DNA of 64,000 nucleotides from Isoetes taiwanensis (Eukaryota > Streptophyta > Lycopodiopsida > Isoetales > Isoetaceae), in contig JAJEKV010000098.1 in NCBI GenBank assembly GCA_021234155.1, positions 1,013,596 to 1,077,595 of the forward strand. The letters run 5' to 3'. A program made the translations under genes and the position numbers. Positions within the stretch are counted from its first letter, which is position 1. Each line of letters opens with the position of its first letter. The notes beneath the pieces are model-generated. The model was not told the DNA's origin. It made no database searches and worked only from the letters and a program-made list of their open reading frames with translations. Shown here piece by piece: positions 29,558-41,009 of this stretch.

Positions 29558-32500
29558 AGGAAGGAAGGAAGGAAGGAAGGAAGGTACTTTTATCGTCCCA
29601 CGGAGACCAATGCGGTCTATGGGACCCAATACAAAAACGCGACAAGCGGATTCTTGCCCGGATTAAAAACCCCGCCCGAAGGGTTTTCGAGGAAAAACCG
29701 TGGCGACAATCAACTGGCCGACAAAGCGTGCTAATCATATAAAATGCGTAAACATCCCAATATATCTGATCATGCACCATCCCCGTAGTGCCTAGTCGAT
29801 TGGACAGCCGGTGGGGCAAAGGTGACCTCGCAGGTCCGGTACCTCCCGGATGTATGACCCGGGGCACGCGTCTTGGCGGTGTGTTCATCGGCAAATGCAA
29901 GGGCACGTCCGGCCACTAAGGGGCGTGATCCGCCCGGATCCGACCGAACGGCGGGCAACTCCGAAAGTGTGAGACTCATCCTCAATGGCACCCGTTTGAC
30001 AAAGATCGCCAGAGCTTTGTCCGGCGGGCTCCCAATCCACCCCGCCTGCCTCGATCGCGAAGATGGTGGGCACCTGTGCGCGAATGGAGGCAATGAGTCC
30101 GCTTTTTCGGGGGCAACCGGGAACGCAGTAGAGTGTGGCCCCCGCTAACACCGGGGTTGATGTGCTCCTTGTAATGGGCCATTTTGACCGCTCTAGAGCA
30201 ATGGGGTCCCGTGAGCTTGCCAAGGAAACAAGCATCTAGGTACTCCAGTCGCTGTCCACGATCGGCATTTGCGCCGGTATGCAGATCGATGCTCACGTTC
30301 TCGCCGCGCTCCATCTGGGCGAACCACCGATCTCTCTTACCCCTCCAACAGGCCCTAAGCGGCTAAGGACTCATGGCCACAAAGTAAGCCCGGAGTCGCG
30401 GAGCCGAGCATCACCCATAGTAACCACTTTCTCAAAATAGACGATGTGTCTATCAAGGGCTGCCACCGGGGCGGCAAGAATCCGGTTTCTGCAGCCGAGA
30501 ATCGATAGGGGATCGAGGTTTCACCCAAGTGCCCGTGCCAAAAATGCCTTCACGCACTGCTCCAAGTCATTCCGTGTCGCCAAAGAGGCGGGCGGGCCCC
30601 AAACCTCGACCCGTCTGAAGGGCCGGGCTCGACCGGTGCGAAATGCGGATGTGACCGATGGCCCCAATCATATAGCTCTCACGGTATTTGTTGTTCTCGC
30701 ATGGCATAAAGCTTTCCACTTCTTTGTCACCCATAGCGGATAGACGCCTCCCCCAGAGGCGAGGGAGGGGAACTCCACCCCTAGGTACTTGTAGGTGGGC
30801 GTGGCGTCCACAGTATCCCCCGATATGTGAGTGCGGAGGCATGGGGTGGCGTGAAGAGGATATGAGAACCACCGGTCTTGGCGGATTGACGCGCATGTCG
30901 TAGCGACAAAATGTGTCTAGGGCATCCGTGTGAGATCGCATAGCTTCGGGGTGTGGGCGGCCGAGGCCAACATCGTCCCGCATAGATGGTGGCGGATGAC
31001 ACAGTGCAAAAAGCTGTATGCCATCCCCCCATGCTTTCGATAAGCCGGGCTCTAAGCGACAATGTAGAGGCCAAAAAGTGTTGGCGAGAGGGGGCAACCC
31101 TGCCGGACCCCGATACTACTGGTGAATGCTTGGCCCGTCGGCTGCATCCTGCCAAAACAACTCTCATACAACCTGTATATGGCATTACAACAAAAAACAG
31201 CGGAGCCCGGTTGACGATCCTAGCCCACAGCTTTTTCCCGGGGGACCGTATCAAAAGCCTTTGCGAAGTCCACAAAGCAGCAATACAAGTCCAGCCGATG
31301 ATTCCGGCTGTCTTCAATCAGTGCCCGCAGCGTAAAGATATGGTCAATCGTTGAGTGGCGGGGTCGAAAGCCTGCCTGTGTGAGGGCTCGCACATCCGCT
31401 GCCTCTGCCCAGCGGGTCAACTGCTGCTCGAGAATGCCGATAGCGGTTTGGCAAATAATCGAATCGACCATGATCGTCCGGTAATTGGCCGGACAGTGTG
31501 GGTCGCCCGCCTTGTGAATGGGAACAACCCTGCTTGTGGTCCATTGTCGGGGGAAACCCTCCTGCAATGCTCTGTTGAACAGGGTAGTGAGGACCGGCAC
31601 AAGCGGCTGCCCTGCCCACTTGAGTAACTCGGCCTGCATACCATCGAGGTCAGCTGCCTTCCCATTAGCTAGCCGTTGCAGGCCCTCCTCAACATCCTCG
31701 TCCACGAGAACCAATGGGGGCCATCCCGGCGGGGGTATGGGCGTCGCGCCCTGGCGGGTCATAGAGCCGCCGCAAGTATCGTTCCCCTTTGCCCGGTGTG
31801 ATGTCCCCCCGTAGGGCTGGGCTGGCCTTGAAGCACTCTCGCCAAAAAGGTTCGAGGATGAGTGTCCAGCCAGTAGAACATCTCCCCACGATGCTTGGCA
31901 AGGTACCGCGCCTTTGTGTCCTTCCGGATGGGCGCGGTATTTTGTGGTGGCCTCGCAGCGGGTACTGGATCCGAATGTGACCGGAGCTGCCGCTATGTTC
32001 TTTCACGATCCGCATCAAACCATCGCTCACGAGGGAATGTTGCTGACCTGGCGGCGGCGGGGGTCTGCCAAAGCACACATCCCGGGCCGCATCCCGTAAT
32101 AGCGAAGTCAGCTGGTCATCTGCTTTGCTCTAGTGTGGAGGTCTGCGAAATTACTGGGAGGCGTCCATGAGCATCTCGGCGTAGTCCTCTGCCTGCTCAT
32201 AATCGAGTCTCTCAACCGAGGACGGCGAGGGGCCATAGTGGGGTTCTGGCGGCTCGCCAAACCAGGTCAAATAAAGTGGGAGGTGATGCGAGTCGACCTC
32301 CTCATCCCGGCCCATGCCTGTGCCCCACCGGAAACTTGTGATGAGATGCATATCTTATAGCAACTACAAGCACATAGTCCACCACACTAGACCCTCCCCC
32401 TGATTGTCACATGCATGTGTGCACTTGGCGAAATGGCCCTTTGTGAAAAGGCCATTGCAAATTATCAAGTCAAAAAATGCCACATAGCGAGAGCAAATCG

Positions 32501-33135
32501 CATGCGCAAAGCGAAGCGACACGGGCTGTCATCCGACCAGCGTGGCCAGGCTACTGTGGGGCGTAGGCTGCAGGGACATCGTCGGCCGAGGGGTCAAGTC
32601 GCATGGGCTGCTCTACTCCCCGTCCGGTGCATTGAAATCTCCAAGAAGGGACGACCCTACCCAATCTGCGATCTTCTTGTATGTCATCATATAGATCGAC
32701 ATCTGTCCATCCTATCCGCATCGGGGGTGGCTGCGATAGAAGGTGTTGTATCACGAGGGAAATAACAGGCGCCGTAAAAAGAGGGTTGCCACGGTATTAT
32801 GCACACGAACCCGAAGTACGGTTGTGTCTCTGTCTGCCTTTTGGAGGGTAACCCGAATGTGCCAAGGTTGTCCGGTAGCAAGCCACTCCACCATGACCCC
32901 GCTGTCCCATGCATGTGTATTGAAGACCGAGAAATGTTGGTAACCCGGCAAATCGGTAGCCTCATGCCCAAAGATGCTCCCATGTCTCCATGAGGAAGAT
33001 GAGATCCATACCTGCGCCACCGGAGTTGGGGACTGTCCCCTTACGCCAAGGGAAGCCTCGACAATTCCATGAGACCACCCGGAGGCACAATTCCTATTTG
33101 TCGGCCGGGGATGGTATGCGCACTGAGTCACGGGG
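29558..33135 (-). mobile_element. LINE-C: longest LINE copy, (CCTT)n tail
   Basis: The 3' end is at the left: GGAA repeats (29558-29584), TATCGTCCCACGGAGACC, then the 3'-UTR hairpin (29660-29699). The element extends rightward through RT to an endonuclease N-terminus near 33135. It is the only copy retaining most of the endonuclease. Its tail is CCTT-type instead of TATTC-type. It is GC-richer than LINE-A, and its plus-strand complement produces many long spurious frames. Confidence 0.8.
29885..33135 (-). pseudogene. LINE-C endonuclease-RT polyprotein, many frameshifts
   Basis: The order on the minus strand is endonuclease N-terminus (MDLIFLMETWEH), the block YQHFSVFNTHAWDSG, a degraded GDFNA region (about 32640), the endonuclease end VDSHHLPLYLTWF (32300), then a linker. 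RT follows: GLQRLANGKAADLDGMQAEL, EGFPRQWTTSRVVPIHKAGD, RHSTIDHIFTLRALIEDSRN and YCCFVDFAKAFDTVPREK (31762-31220). The catalytic Asp-Asp block (about 30990) is degraded. The C-terminal Cys/His region lies in 30314-29885. Frameshifts are numerous; dead copy. Confidence 0.8.
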
Positions 33136-33249
33136 AGGGCGGGAAGCGATGAGGCAGCCGAGAGACCCCTCGGACTTTGGAGCCCTCAAAACCCCCACAC
33201 CTCGCGGTAGTTGGCATGCAATAATTGTGAGTGATGTTCTATTCTAATC

Positions 33250-35078
33250 TATGAGAAGCAGTGGCGATAGATTAGAGCAAAGGGCATGTTAAATGGTGTC
33301 GTGTTGTACAAAGCTTTGGAAAGACCTATGAGAAGCGTGGCATGGGGTCAAAGTCAAAGTCAAAGGTGGTGGGCACCCCCTACCCGGTTCTTTGGGCTCG
33401 CTAGAAACGCACCGACACCCCCCCGCCCACCACTTAGGGTTTCCATTGACTAGCCCAAAGGTGCTTTCTGCCAGCGTTCTTGAGTCCCCAAATTGAGTCA
33501 CAAACGGTCCCGAAGACAAACGTCCATCCCATCAGCCAATGGACAGGGAGAGTCATCCTCCATGAAGAAGGAGGCTCCTGCTAAGGCTAAGGCCCCCTGA
33601 GATTAATTGCCTGAGACACGCCAAAATTGGAGACACGCCGTCGCCGGAATGGAGGCTACCAAAGGCTCGTATTGAGGCTAACGCTGGCTCACCGGGCCGC
33701 ATGGCAGTTGGAGATGGAGTCCCTGATCCCATGTGCTCAAAAGGCAAATCTGTGGTCGAAAGAACCGTGACACAAAGCTTGGAGACCCGCAGACGCCGAT
33801 GTGGAAGATGGCCTTGGCCTTGCACACACGCCGAAGCGGCAAAGAAAGCCGTGCAGAGGTCGCCGACATGGGCTCGCCTAGACTGTGGTTCATCACCGAC
33901 ACCATGACACAGGAGAGGAGCGCGCAATGCAGAGACGATGGTCACGCCGCTCGCCGGGCCGAGGTAGAGGCAGCCACCACCATGGCACGGGAGCTGTGCT
34001 GCTCTTGCAGCATACCTGCATACGCAAAATTTCGTGATTCGTAGTAAGATCGAATAAAGAAGCTCCTACCGACGCCTCGGTAGGCCGCTCGAAAGCACGC
34101 CTCGCTACTCGCCGTAGCCCTGAGCTCCGTGGCTGCAACCATCCACGCATGCAGAGCCGTGGTCTCCCTATCCCGAGGTTCATAGTCACAATGCAGCCAG
34201 CAAGTGTGCGTGAGATGGCCAAGCGCCAGCAGATTTTGCAAGAGTCAGGTTCTCACTTCAATAGGGACGTAGAACGCCGCTGCATCAGCTATCCCCGCTT
34301 ACGTTCTTCCACGCCAGCCCACGCCTCGCGACCGGCCGCCTCGCCTCCAGCCCACGCACGCCATCCCGTACCCACACCCAGCCACTCCACGCCTATCCCA
34401 GCCCACCACCACCACCCCCCAAAGATAGACCCTACCACCTTGGACCCAAGAAATGAACCTGTGAGCGCAGCGAGAGGCCACAATCTCAGAAGTTCGAGGC
34501 ATGCTGACATTAGCAGGGGAGAGTTCAGCCCAACAACATCCTAACACACATTCTCGACGGATGACATTCCCGGGCCGCCTTCACACGAGCAGCTCCTGCT
34601 ATGGGGCTCGCCACCGCCGGACCGCATTGTCATATTCACGCGCTGGCGACGTACTGCGCGCGGATGCCATATTGGGCGCCAGTGGGCTGTGTGATGCGTT
34701 GAAGGGAACATCCCCGGTGACGTGGACCGGGATTTCACACTGCGCTAGAGGCACGCAGTGACGTGAGTTTGTCGTGGTCGAGGCATTCGCCAAATGGGGG
34801 TGCCGCGATTGGTTCGGCGGGGCAGATGCACATTTTTCCTACCAAGCATCAGCTTGCACCCTGCAGCCCCCAACCATTAACCTCGCACGCTCGCTTCGCT
34901 TCTACTACCACGGCCCCTTCTCCCGTCTTACTCCTGCTTCCTCGTATGCCCACGCCCCTTCGGCTTTGGCCCATGTTCTTGTTTCTTGACTCTCGGGTCC
35001 GTGACTGTCCCTTATTTCTTGGTCCCATAACCCGATTGGGTTCCGTGGACGTTAAAATTTTTTCCTTCCTTCCTTCCA
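33250..35078 (+). mobile_element. LINE-family-tailed element, head to head with LINE-C
   Basis: It ends with GGTCCCATAACCCGATTGGG, TCCGTGGACGTTAAAA and CCTT repeats (35061-35078), the LINE 3' signature with the same tail type as LINE-C but on the opposite strand. The body (33250-34980) is GC-rich, has no recognisable RT, and encodes Pro/His/Ala-rich frames (for example 34149-34544). It may be a LINE ORF1 region, a LINE-mobilised non-autonomous element, or the inverted 5' part of the LINE-C insertion. The left boundary is not defined. Confidence 0.45.
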
Positions 35079-35101
35079 TCAAACCAAGAAAATAGTTGGA
35101 T

Positions 35102-35182
35102 TGTTTGTTATTTCATTTAAAATTAACTTGGTTCTCCAGTTGTAGTGTTTGTTATTGCATTTAAAATTAAGTTGGTTCTCCA
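35102..35182. repeat. 45-bp tandem duplication
   Basis: GTTTGTTATT(T/G)CATTTAAAATTAA(C/G)TTGGTTCTCC occurs twice, about 45 bp apart, immediately after the element above. Non-coding. Confidence 0.7.
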
Positions 35183-35299
35183 TATTCAAACAGCTCATGA
35201 CAACATTTTGTAGGCAAGTTTGGAAACGGCTATTCAGAGGTTGACATGCTTATTCTGAGATATTGAAATGGAGCCATTGCATATCTTAAATGATGTATA

Positions 35300-35490
35300 C
35301 ACTACTACAAAAATAGGCAGAAATGGCACAAAAGTGACGTTTATGCTCCGCCTTTTTACGGAGCAGAAACCTCACTTTTGTGCCATTTATGACGTTTGTG
35401 CTCCCCTGATATAAAGTGACATTTATGTTCGTAGGCAGCGGAGCATAAATGTCACTTTTGTGCCATTTCTACCTATTTTTGTATGTGTAG
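35300..35490. mobile_element. CACTA-like MITE
   Basis: The left end CACTACTACAAAAATAGG and the inverted right end CTACACATACAAAAATAGG continue into GCAGAAATGGCACAAAAGTG/CACTTTTGTGCCATTTCT, giving terminal repeats of about 40 bp, and a subterminal GCTCCGC/GCGGAGC pair. The whole 190 bp can fold back. Ends and size fit non-autonomous En/Spm (CACTA) elements. A clean 3-bp target duplication is not visible. Confidence 0.7.
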
Positions 35491-35689
35491 AGGTTGGATC
35501 TCATGTTTCGATTCGTGATGTATTTTGTGGTTAAACATAACATGAAATTTGCTTACAGTATCTATGAACACTTCATGTATGGATGTGCTTATTCAGTGGA
35601 TGTGAGTATTTCTAGATATTGTAACCCATTTGCATACCACTGTTGAATAACACAATGCCACGGTTCTATTGCAATAGCAATAGAACCGA

Positions 35690-36150
35690 CATTCCTTGGA
35701 TGGGGACGTCCCTCCTCACCAATTTCTTCATGCTCAAGCTCTCCTTCACATTGACGAACTTAGATCCAACTATTGATTTGGTAAAGCCATTAGCAAACTG
35801 ATCATGTGAGAAGCAATGAACAAGTTGAGAAGATCCCATTTGATCCGCCACCTGACAAAAATGGCTGCCGCAGTCAGCAAGTTTTGTCTTTTGGTGGTAC
35901 TTAGCATCCTTTGGTAAGATGGATGGTAATTTCGTACCGAGGATGGAGGTACCTGCTGCATTCTGTCCATAAATGCTTGGGGTTTCCAAGAACAATTTCT
36001 ACATTCCACTACCGAGGGTTTTGAATTTCCCCGGCCCGCATGTAATTGACCGTAGGATTGTCTTTGACAACCATGTCGCCAGCATTAGCCCCAAGAACGT
36101 GACCATCCTTGGTTGTCCAATCCTTGCTCGGATACCATGATAGGAACCAG
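35690..36150 (-). pseudogene. internally deleted copia: PBS/gag start fused to RNase H end
   Basis: TGGTATCCGAGC (minus strand of 36126-36137) resembles the plant initiator-Met PBS. It is followed by a short gag-leader region and then, at about 36000, by RNase H C-terminal sequence: SHFCQVADQMGSSQLVHCFS, HDQFANGFTKSIVGSKFVNV and KKLVRRDVPIQG, a standard copia RNase H end. Most of gag-pol is missing. LTRs on either side (minus strand, about 36150-36370 and 35100-35690) are likely but were not matched. Confidence 0.65.
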
Positions 36151-36199
36151 CGCAAAACCAAACAAAACCCCGTGAAACTCCACTCAAGAGATAGAATGA

Positions 36200-38390
36200 A
36201 GAACAAGAACAACTCTATTGAGAAAACAATAGGGAAATACAATCTCTACTTCTCTGTTTAGTACATAACGTGATAATGAATAAATCGTGAGACTAAGAAT
36301 AGTAGCCTACCGCTTAACCACCACTCCACTAATTAATACTAAGATCATTTAGGGTCGGTGTTTCAAGTATAATAAAGTTCTCGCTTTTCTATACATTTCA
36401 AAGACCTCCTCAAAGATTTATGCTAAGTGTCAACCTTTGCCGTTTTCAAAGACATTATACTTAGTCATCATATTTATTCCAACAAAACCCTAAGTGATAA
36501 GCCTTCCTTTGTCAAGGAGCCGTATATAGGTAGCATGGTTTGACTCACTTAATGTCATATACATGGGCATATAAACAAAGTCTTAAAACCCTCAAGAATA
36601 GCAACCCAAAACTTAACTAAAGGACCATTAAATGTGAACTGTGATTGTGAGAGGTCCATATTTGTCATGCAATGCCGATATGATGCCTCATTTCGATGGA
36701 ATTCTTGTTATGGGCTTGCAAAAACCAACAAAGACAATATCTATTTTTCCAAACTAAAAGCCAAGGAGGAAAAGGTCAAAGAAATTAATTCCCAAAGAGG
36801 GTTGAAACATGAAAGAACAAGAGAAGGAGCACCAACAAGGCTTAATCCATACAAGAAGAAGCTCTTCCCCTGCATGGATTTGAAGAATCAAGGAGAGAAA
36901 ATGTTGAGAGGAAGAAGCGCCAAATGGGAAACCAATGCAAAACCTTCTGATAGATAGCAAACTCCAAAACAAAGAAGATGCTCACTCTTGTCAATGAAAT
37001 AGAGATCCATGTTTCCCAAACAATGTTGATCATCCATCTCGGAAATCTCAATTCGATGGCTCGGATCAATGGAATAATCATTATGGACTTATAAAACCAG
37101 TGAAACTCATGAATACTCATTGCACATTTATAGAACGCTCATTTTCACATCATGTGAATGGGTGATGTCTATTATTATCTAGTTCCCTCTTTTTTTTAAG
37201 TTTTCAATGCAGCATCCTTCAAGGGGCTTCATGCATCATTAGTTCCGTGTTCTACTATAAAAGATATTAAATCCTCCCTAAAATGTGATGGGGAAAAAAA
37301 AGAAAGCACCCAATGCTGAAAGAATCTATAAACAATGTACTGACCAAGACAGCAGACCTTCTAGAGATGATCATATGAACTATGTAACATGAAACACCAA
37401 ACCTCCTCCAAATAGAAAATTATGCGTATGCAAAAAATTAAAGTAAAACTTATATAGACTTATATAAAAAGAATTGGAGTGCAGGATGTACGAACAAAAC
37501 GTTGCTACAAGAAAACACAGATGAAAAGTGCTGAGAGTATAGATCTATGTATGGCACATTCCTATCAAAACATGCAGGCCAAATTGCATGCATGCTCATC
37601 CGTCACCAAAATTACAATTTGATCATCTGGATCAATCAATTCTGGTGAATGGACTTGTAAGGCCGCTTGTTATTGGGTAAAAGAATATTAGAGCAAGACT
37701 ACATTTAGTGATTAAAAAAGTATCAAAAAATACAGCCAGCACTAGGTACTACAAAACTTATGTAATGTTTCAATAGATGTTAATTTTAAGAATTAATGCA
37801 TTTTTTTAGTCTCTAGTAGGCTTTTTTGGATTGCCCCCTATTAAGGGGCAATTCGTTAGGGGGAGGGTGGGTTTGGGATCTTAAGGCATATTATAGGCAT
37901 ATCTCATAATTTGACAACCATTATTACTGATTCGTTTTCTGGTGGTGAACAATATTTTTGTATTTTACCACATGAATATGGGCCTAAGGTTTTTGGCTTT
38001 TTGAACGCATGCACCTTTTTTATGGCGCATCGTAACTCATTTTTGCACGCGACGCTACAAGTAGTAATAACGCGACGCACACACACATAACAATGGGCTG
38101 CTCGCTGCTCTCATATACTTCCGTATGTCAGACATATAGAACCAGAAGTTCATCCTCTTCCTCGCCAAATTTCATGACTAACATGAGGCCATTTACCTAT
38201 CATCAGGCTCTTGATGGTGGTTGGTAAAACTCGACACGCAGGAAGAATAGATCGCTAAGTCATTCGGCCCCTCTCCCCTGACCTATCTAGCATGTAAAGC
38301 GTATAAAACATAAGTACATAACATTACATATCGTACATATCCAATTTCGGCAGTGGTTTCACTATAACATAGCATCCAATCATCAAATAA
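36200..38390. other. intergenic, no recognisable gene
   Basis: AT-rich, short frames only. It contains the TTGCCCC...GGGGCAA dyad (37831-37851) next to GGCATATTATAGGCATAT, related to the pair at 14109-14193. The 36160-36370 part may be LTR of the deleted copia. Confidence 0.5.
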
Positions 38391-38399
38391 CAACAAATA

Positions 38400-39639
38400 T
38401 CAATGGGAGAAAGGAAATCACCAAGGCCTCGCATCGATGGGGGATTGACCCACTCCGCTTAGGTCCCGTAAGACAATGCGCATGTAATTCATGGCAAATG
38501 CATTGAGTCAGACATAAGAACATGGCCACAGAGTAGTCCACTCCATCCTCCCGCGGTATAATACTTCAAGGGTATAGGCCAAAACTATTGGGGCTGTGGG
38601 ATCAGAATCTCACGTGCATAGTTAGAGGGACTTAAGTTGCATCTCCACAAATCTCCGGAGGAGGCAAGAGGGGATCACCCTCTAGGAAAATCCATGCTAA
38701 CTGAGGTAAACCTAGAGAGCCACCACTGGCCTACTTAATTTGAACCTTAATCAGGCTAGCCAGCATCACCCAGGAGGTGCTCCAGCCCATACCTTGCCCA
38801 CACACACACGCTGGCAACTATCAGCCCAGCCCTCCACAATGTTCCACAAAATTGCCACTATGCAACTGCAGGGATCAACTACAGCTTGACACCCCTTATC
38901 GCCGGGTCAATCTCACCCACAAGCCAAAGGCTCCCTCGCACTACTGGGTCCTAAGGAAGTAATTCTAGGAGCATCATCTACAAAGGCTTTGGGTCTCTAC
39001 CCCCCTTCCCAATACACAAGAGGTGCGCACTGAGATAAATCATCATCCTCCATATGAACTTAAAACACAAAATGACTTCTAATCTATCTACCTAAACATA
39101 CAAAGTTAGGCTCGTTCGTTAGAGGCTGAGATCTGTGAATCTAGAGGTCTGCTAGGGCTAAGAAAAGATGCAAACTCGGCTCAAGGCCAGTCGAAAAACT
39201 GGCATTGCATGTTAGATCGATCATATACTAGATCAAATTGGCTTGCTCCCAATCCTCGAACAACATCCATACTCTTGGGTCAGCTCGGAATGATCAAGGC
39301 TTCATGATCCGCTTGGCAAAGTGAGTTTCACTGGTGCTGGTAGATTAGAATCGATTTGGCGCAGATGCAATGTGAGCTCTGGAGGCTAGAATTTGAAAGA
39401 AGCACTTTTAGGGTTCCAGACTCCTTTTATCATGACACTTTTAGAGTTGGCATCTAAAGGGTCATTTAGGGTTATTGCCACGTGGCAATGATTGTAGGCA
39501 TATGTTAATCGTTCCAACGGTCATGTTTTAGGGTAGGGTTCTATATGATTGCCGTGTATATGTCCCTGGGTTGACATATATCAGTGATGTAGCGGTATAA
39601 TATACATATTCACATCGTAGATTATGCTGGAATGTCACA
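38400..39639 (-). repeat. probable gypsy 3' LTR
   Basis: On the minus strand CAAGGTGGGGAGAA is a typical gypsy polypurine tract and is followed directly by TGTGACATTCCAGC at 39639. That is the expected start of a 3' LTR running towards lower coordinates. The distal end was not located, so the left limit given is nominal. Confidence 0.5.
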
Positions 39640-40487
39640 TTCTCCCCACCTTGAGTTGATGCTATCTGCAGTATCATGTGTCTCCCTACCTTGGGAATCT
39701 GCATGATCCCTGTCGGATTTATTTGATGCAATTTCCAAAAATTTCTTTCAACTATTATATTTTGATCATTTTAATATCAAAGTTTTACAAAATTATAGCA
39801 AGGGGATTAATTAGACGCTGCTTTATCATGTCTTAAAATGTCATATGAACCCTTTTTGTTTGCTTGTCGCATGCCGCCAATCCTTCACAAAGGCGTTCTT
39901 GCCGCTGTTTCTTTCGCTCTATTGGCCTTCGGCAGTCCACACTAATGCTAGCATATTTTATTTCAAGGCACTGCTGTTGTGGAACCATCTATTTAATTAT
40001 ATTTAATTAACTAAATGAATGCGCTACTGTGTCCCGACGTAGGGAAGAGGGATACTTCTTCATCGTGGCCATGGAGACAAGCATCCTATCATGCCTAAAT
40101 GATTCTCTAATACCTACCTCGGGCTATCCTTGGCGCGGAGGATGGATTCTTCCATGTAATGCTTATAGACCCAAGTTGTTTTCCTATGCATGGTCCTATA
40201 TGATCTCCCATTCTCAAGGTTTCTATTCCCTTGCCTTCATCTGAGAGTAGACTTCTTACCACCCTCCGTACCACCTATTGGTTTGACATCAACTATTTCT
40301 CGCTACCAATTGGCCTTTGTATTGCTCCATAAATTGTGGATACCGCTTTTGAGATCTGGATTGTAGTACCCACGCTGCATCTTCCGTGTGCGTCTTAATT
40401 TGACTAGGTAATGTATATAGCCTCATTTAATTCCTTTTTGTTTTCTTTGTAGGATCTATCACACTCTGTTGTTCAAATCTCAGCTGT

Positions 40488-40830
40488 TCATCTACTACTT
40501 CTAGTAATACCAGAGTGTTCAATACTTCCTCCTCGGATTAGAATGTATCTCTTAGAAGACTTATGTGAAACATTTTGTGGATTTTCATGTGCTAGTAAGT
40601 CCAATTTGTAGGATTGGCTACTCACTCTTTCAATTATTCTTAAATGGTCCGTACCCCTGACCTTTAACAAGCTCCTGCAATTCTCATGGAGCTTCACTTG
40701 TTTGACATTTACCTTAGCCAAACGCTGTCTCCCACTTGGAACCTCTTACGGTTCTCAGGCTTGTCAAGTGCTTTCTATCTACTTTTGCCGCTAGGAGGTA
40801 TCCTCCTACCCCTCTCGCACTAACCGCTGC
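40488..40830 (-). pseudogene. gypsy integrase C-terminal tail
   Basis: Minus-strand frames encode RFQVGDSVWL, then after a shift VNVKQVKLHENC, HLRIIERVSSQSYKLDLL and HKSSKRYIL, the conserved -GPF-I-ERVG-V-Y-LDL- and H-SLLK end of gypsy integrases. Its upstream partner is at about 45655-45770, so the integrase has been split by 4.8 kb. Confidence 0.75.
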
Positions 40831-40938
40831 ACGCCCAGCTAACATCCTGCTGAGAGACTTCTATTTTAGACACCTGGTTAGCCATGTGACGCTCCGCTAT
40901 TTAGTACGCCTTTTAAGTATAAATACGGACACGCCACT

Positions 40939-40971
40939 CATGAATAATTAATGGCACATTAATTATTCATG
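40939..40971. repeat. perfect 15-bp-stem hairpin
   Basis: CATGAATAATTAATG is followed by GCA and its exact inverse CATTAATTATTCATG. It lies about 110 bp inside the left edge of the insertion in the gypsy integrase. Confidence 0.85.
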
Positions 40972-41009
40972 CTTCAAGGTTAGCTATGCTAATAACTCAA
41001 TCATTAAAG

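Noticed and set aside
30986-31354. Plus-strand frames over LINE-C
   Set aside because: Antisense to RT blocks in GC-rich sequence where stops are rare.
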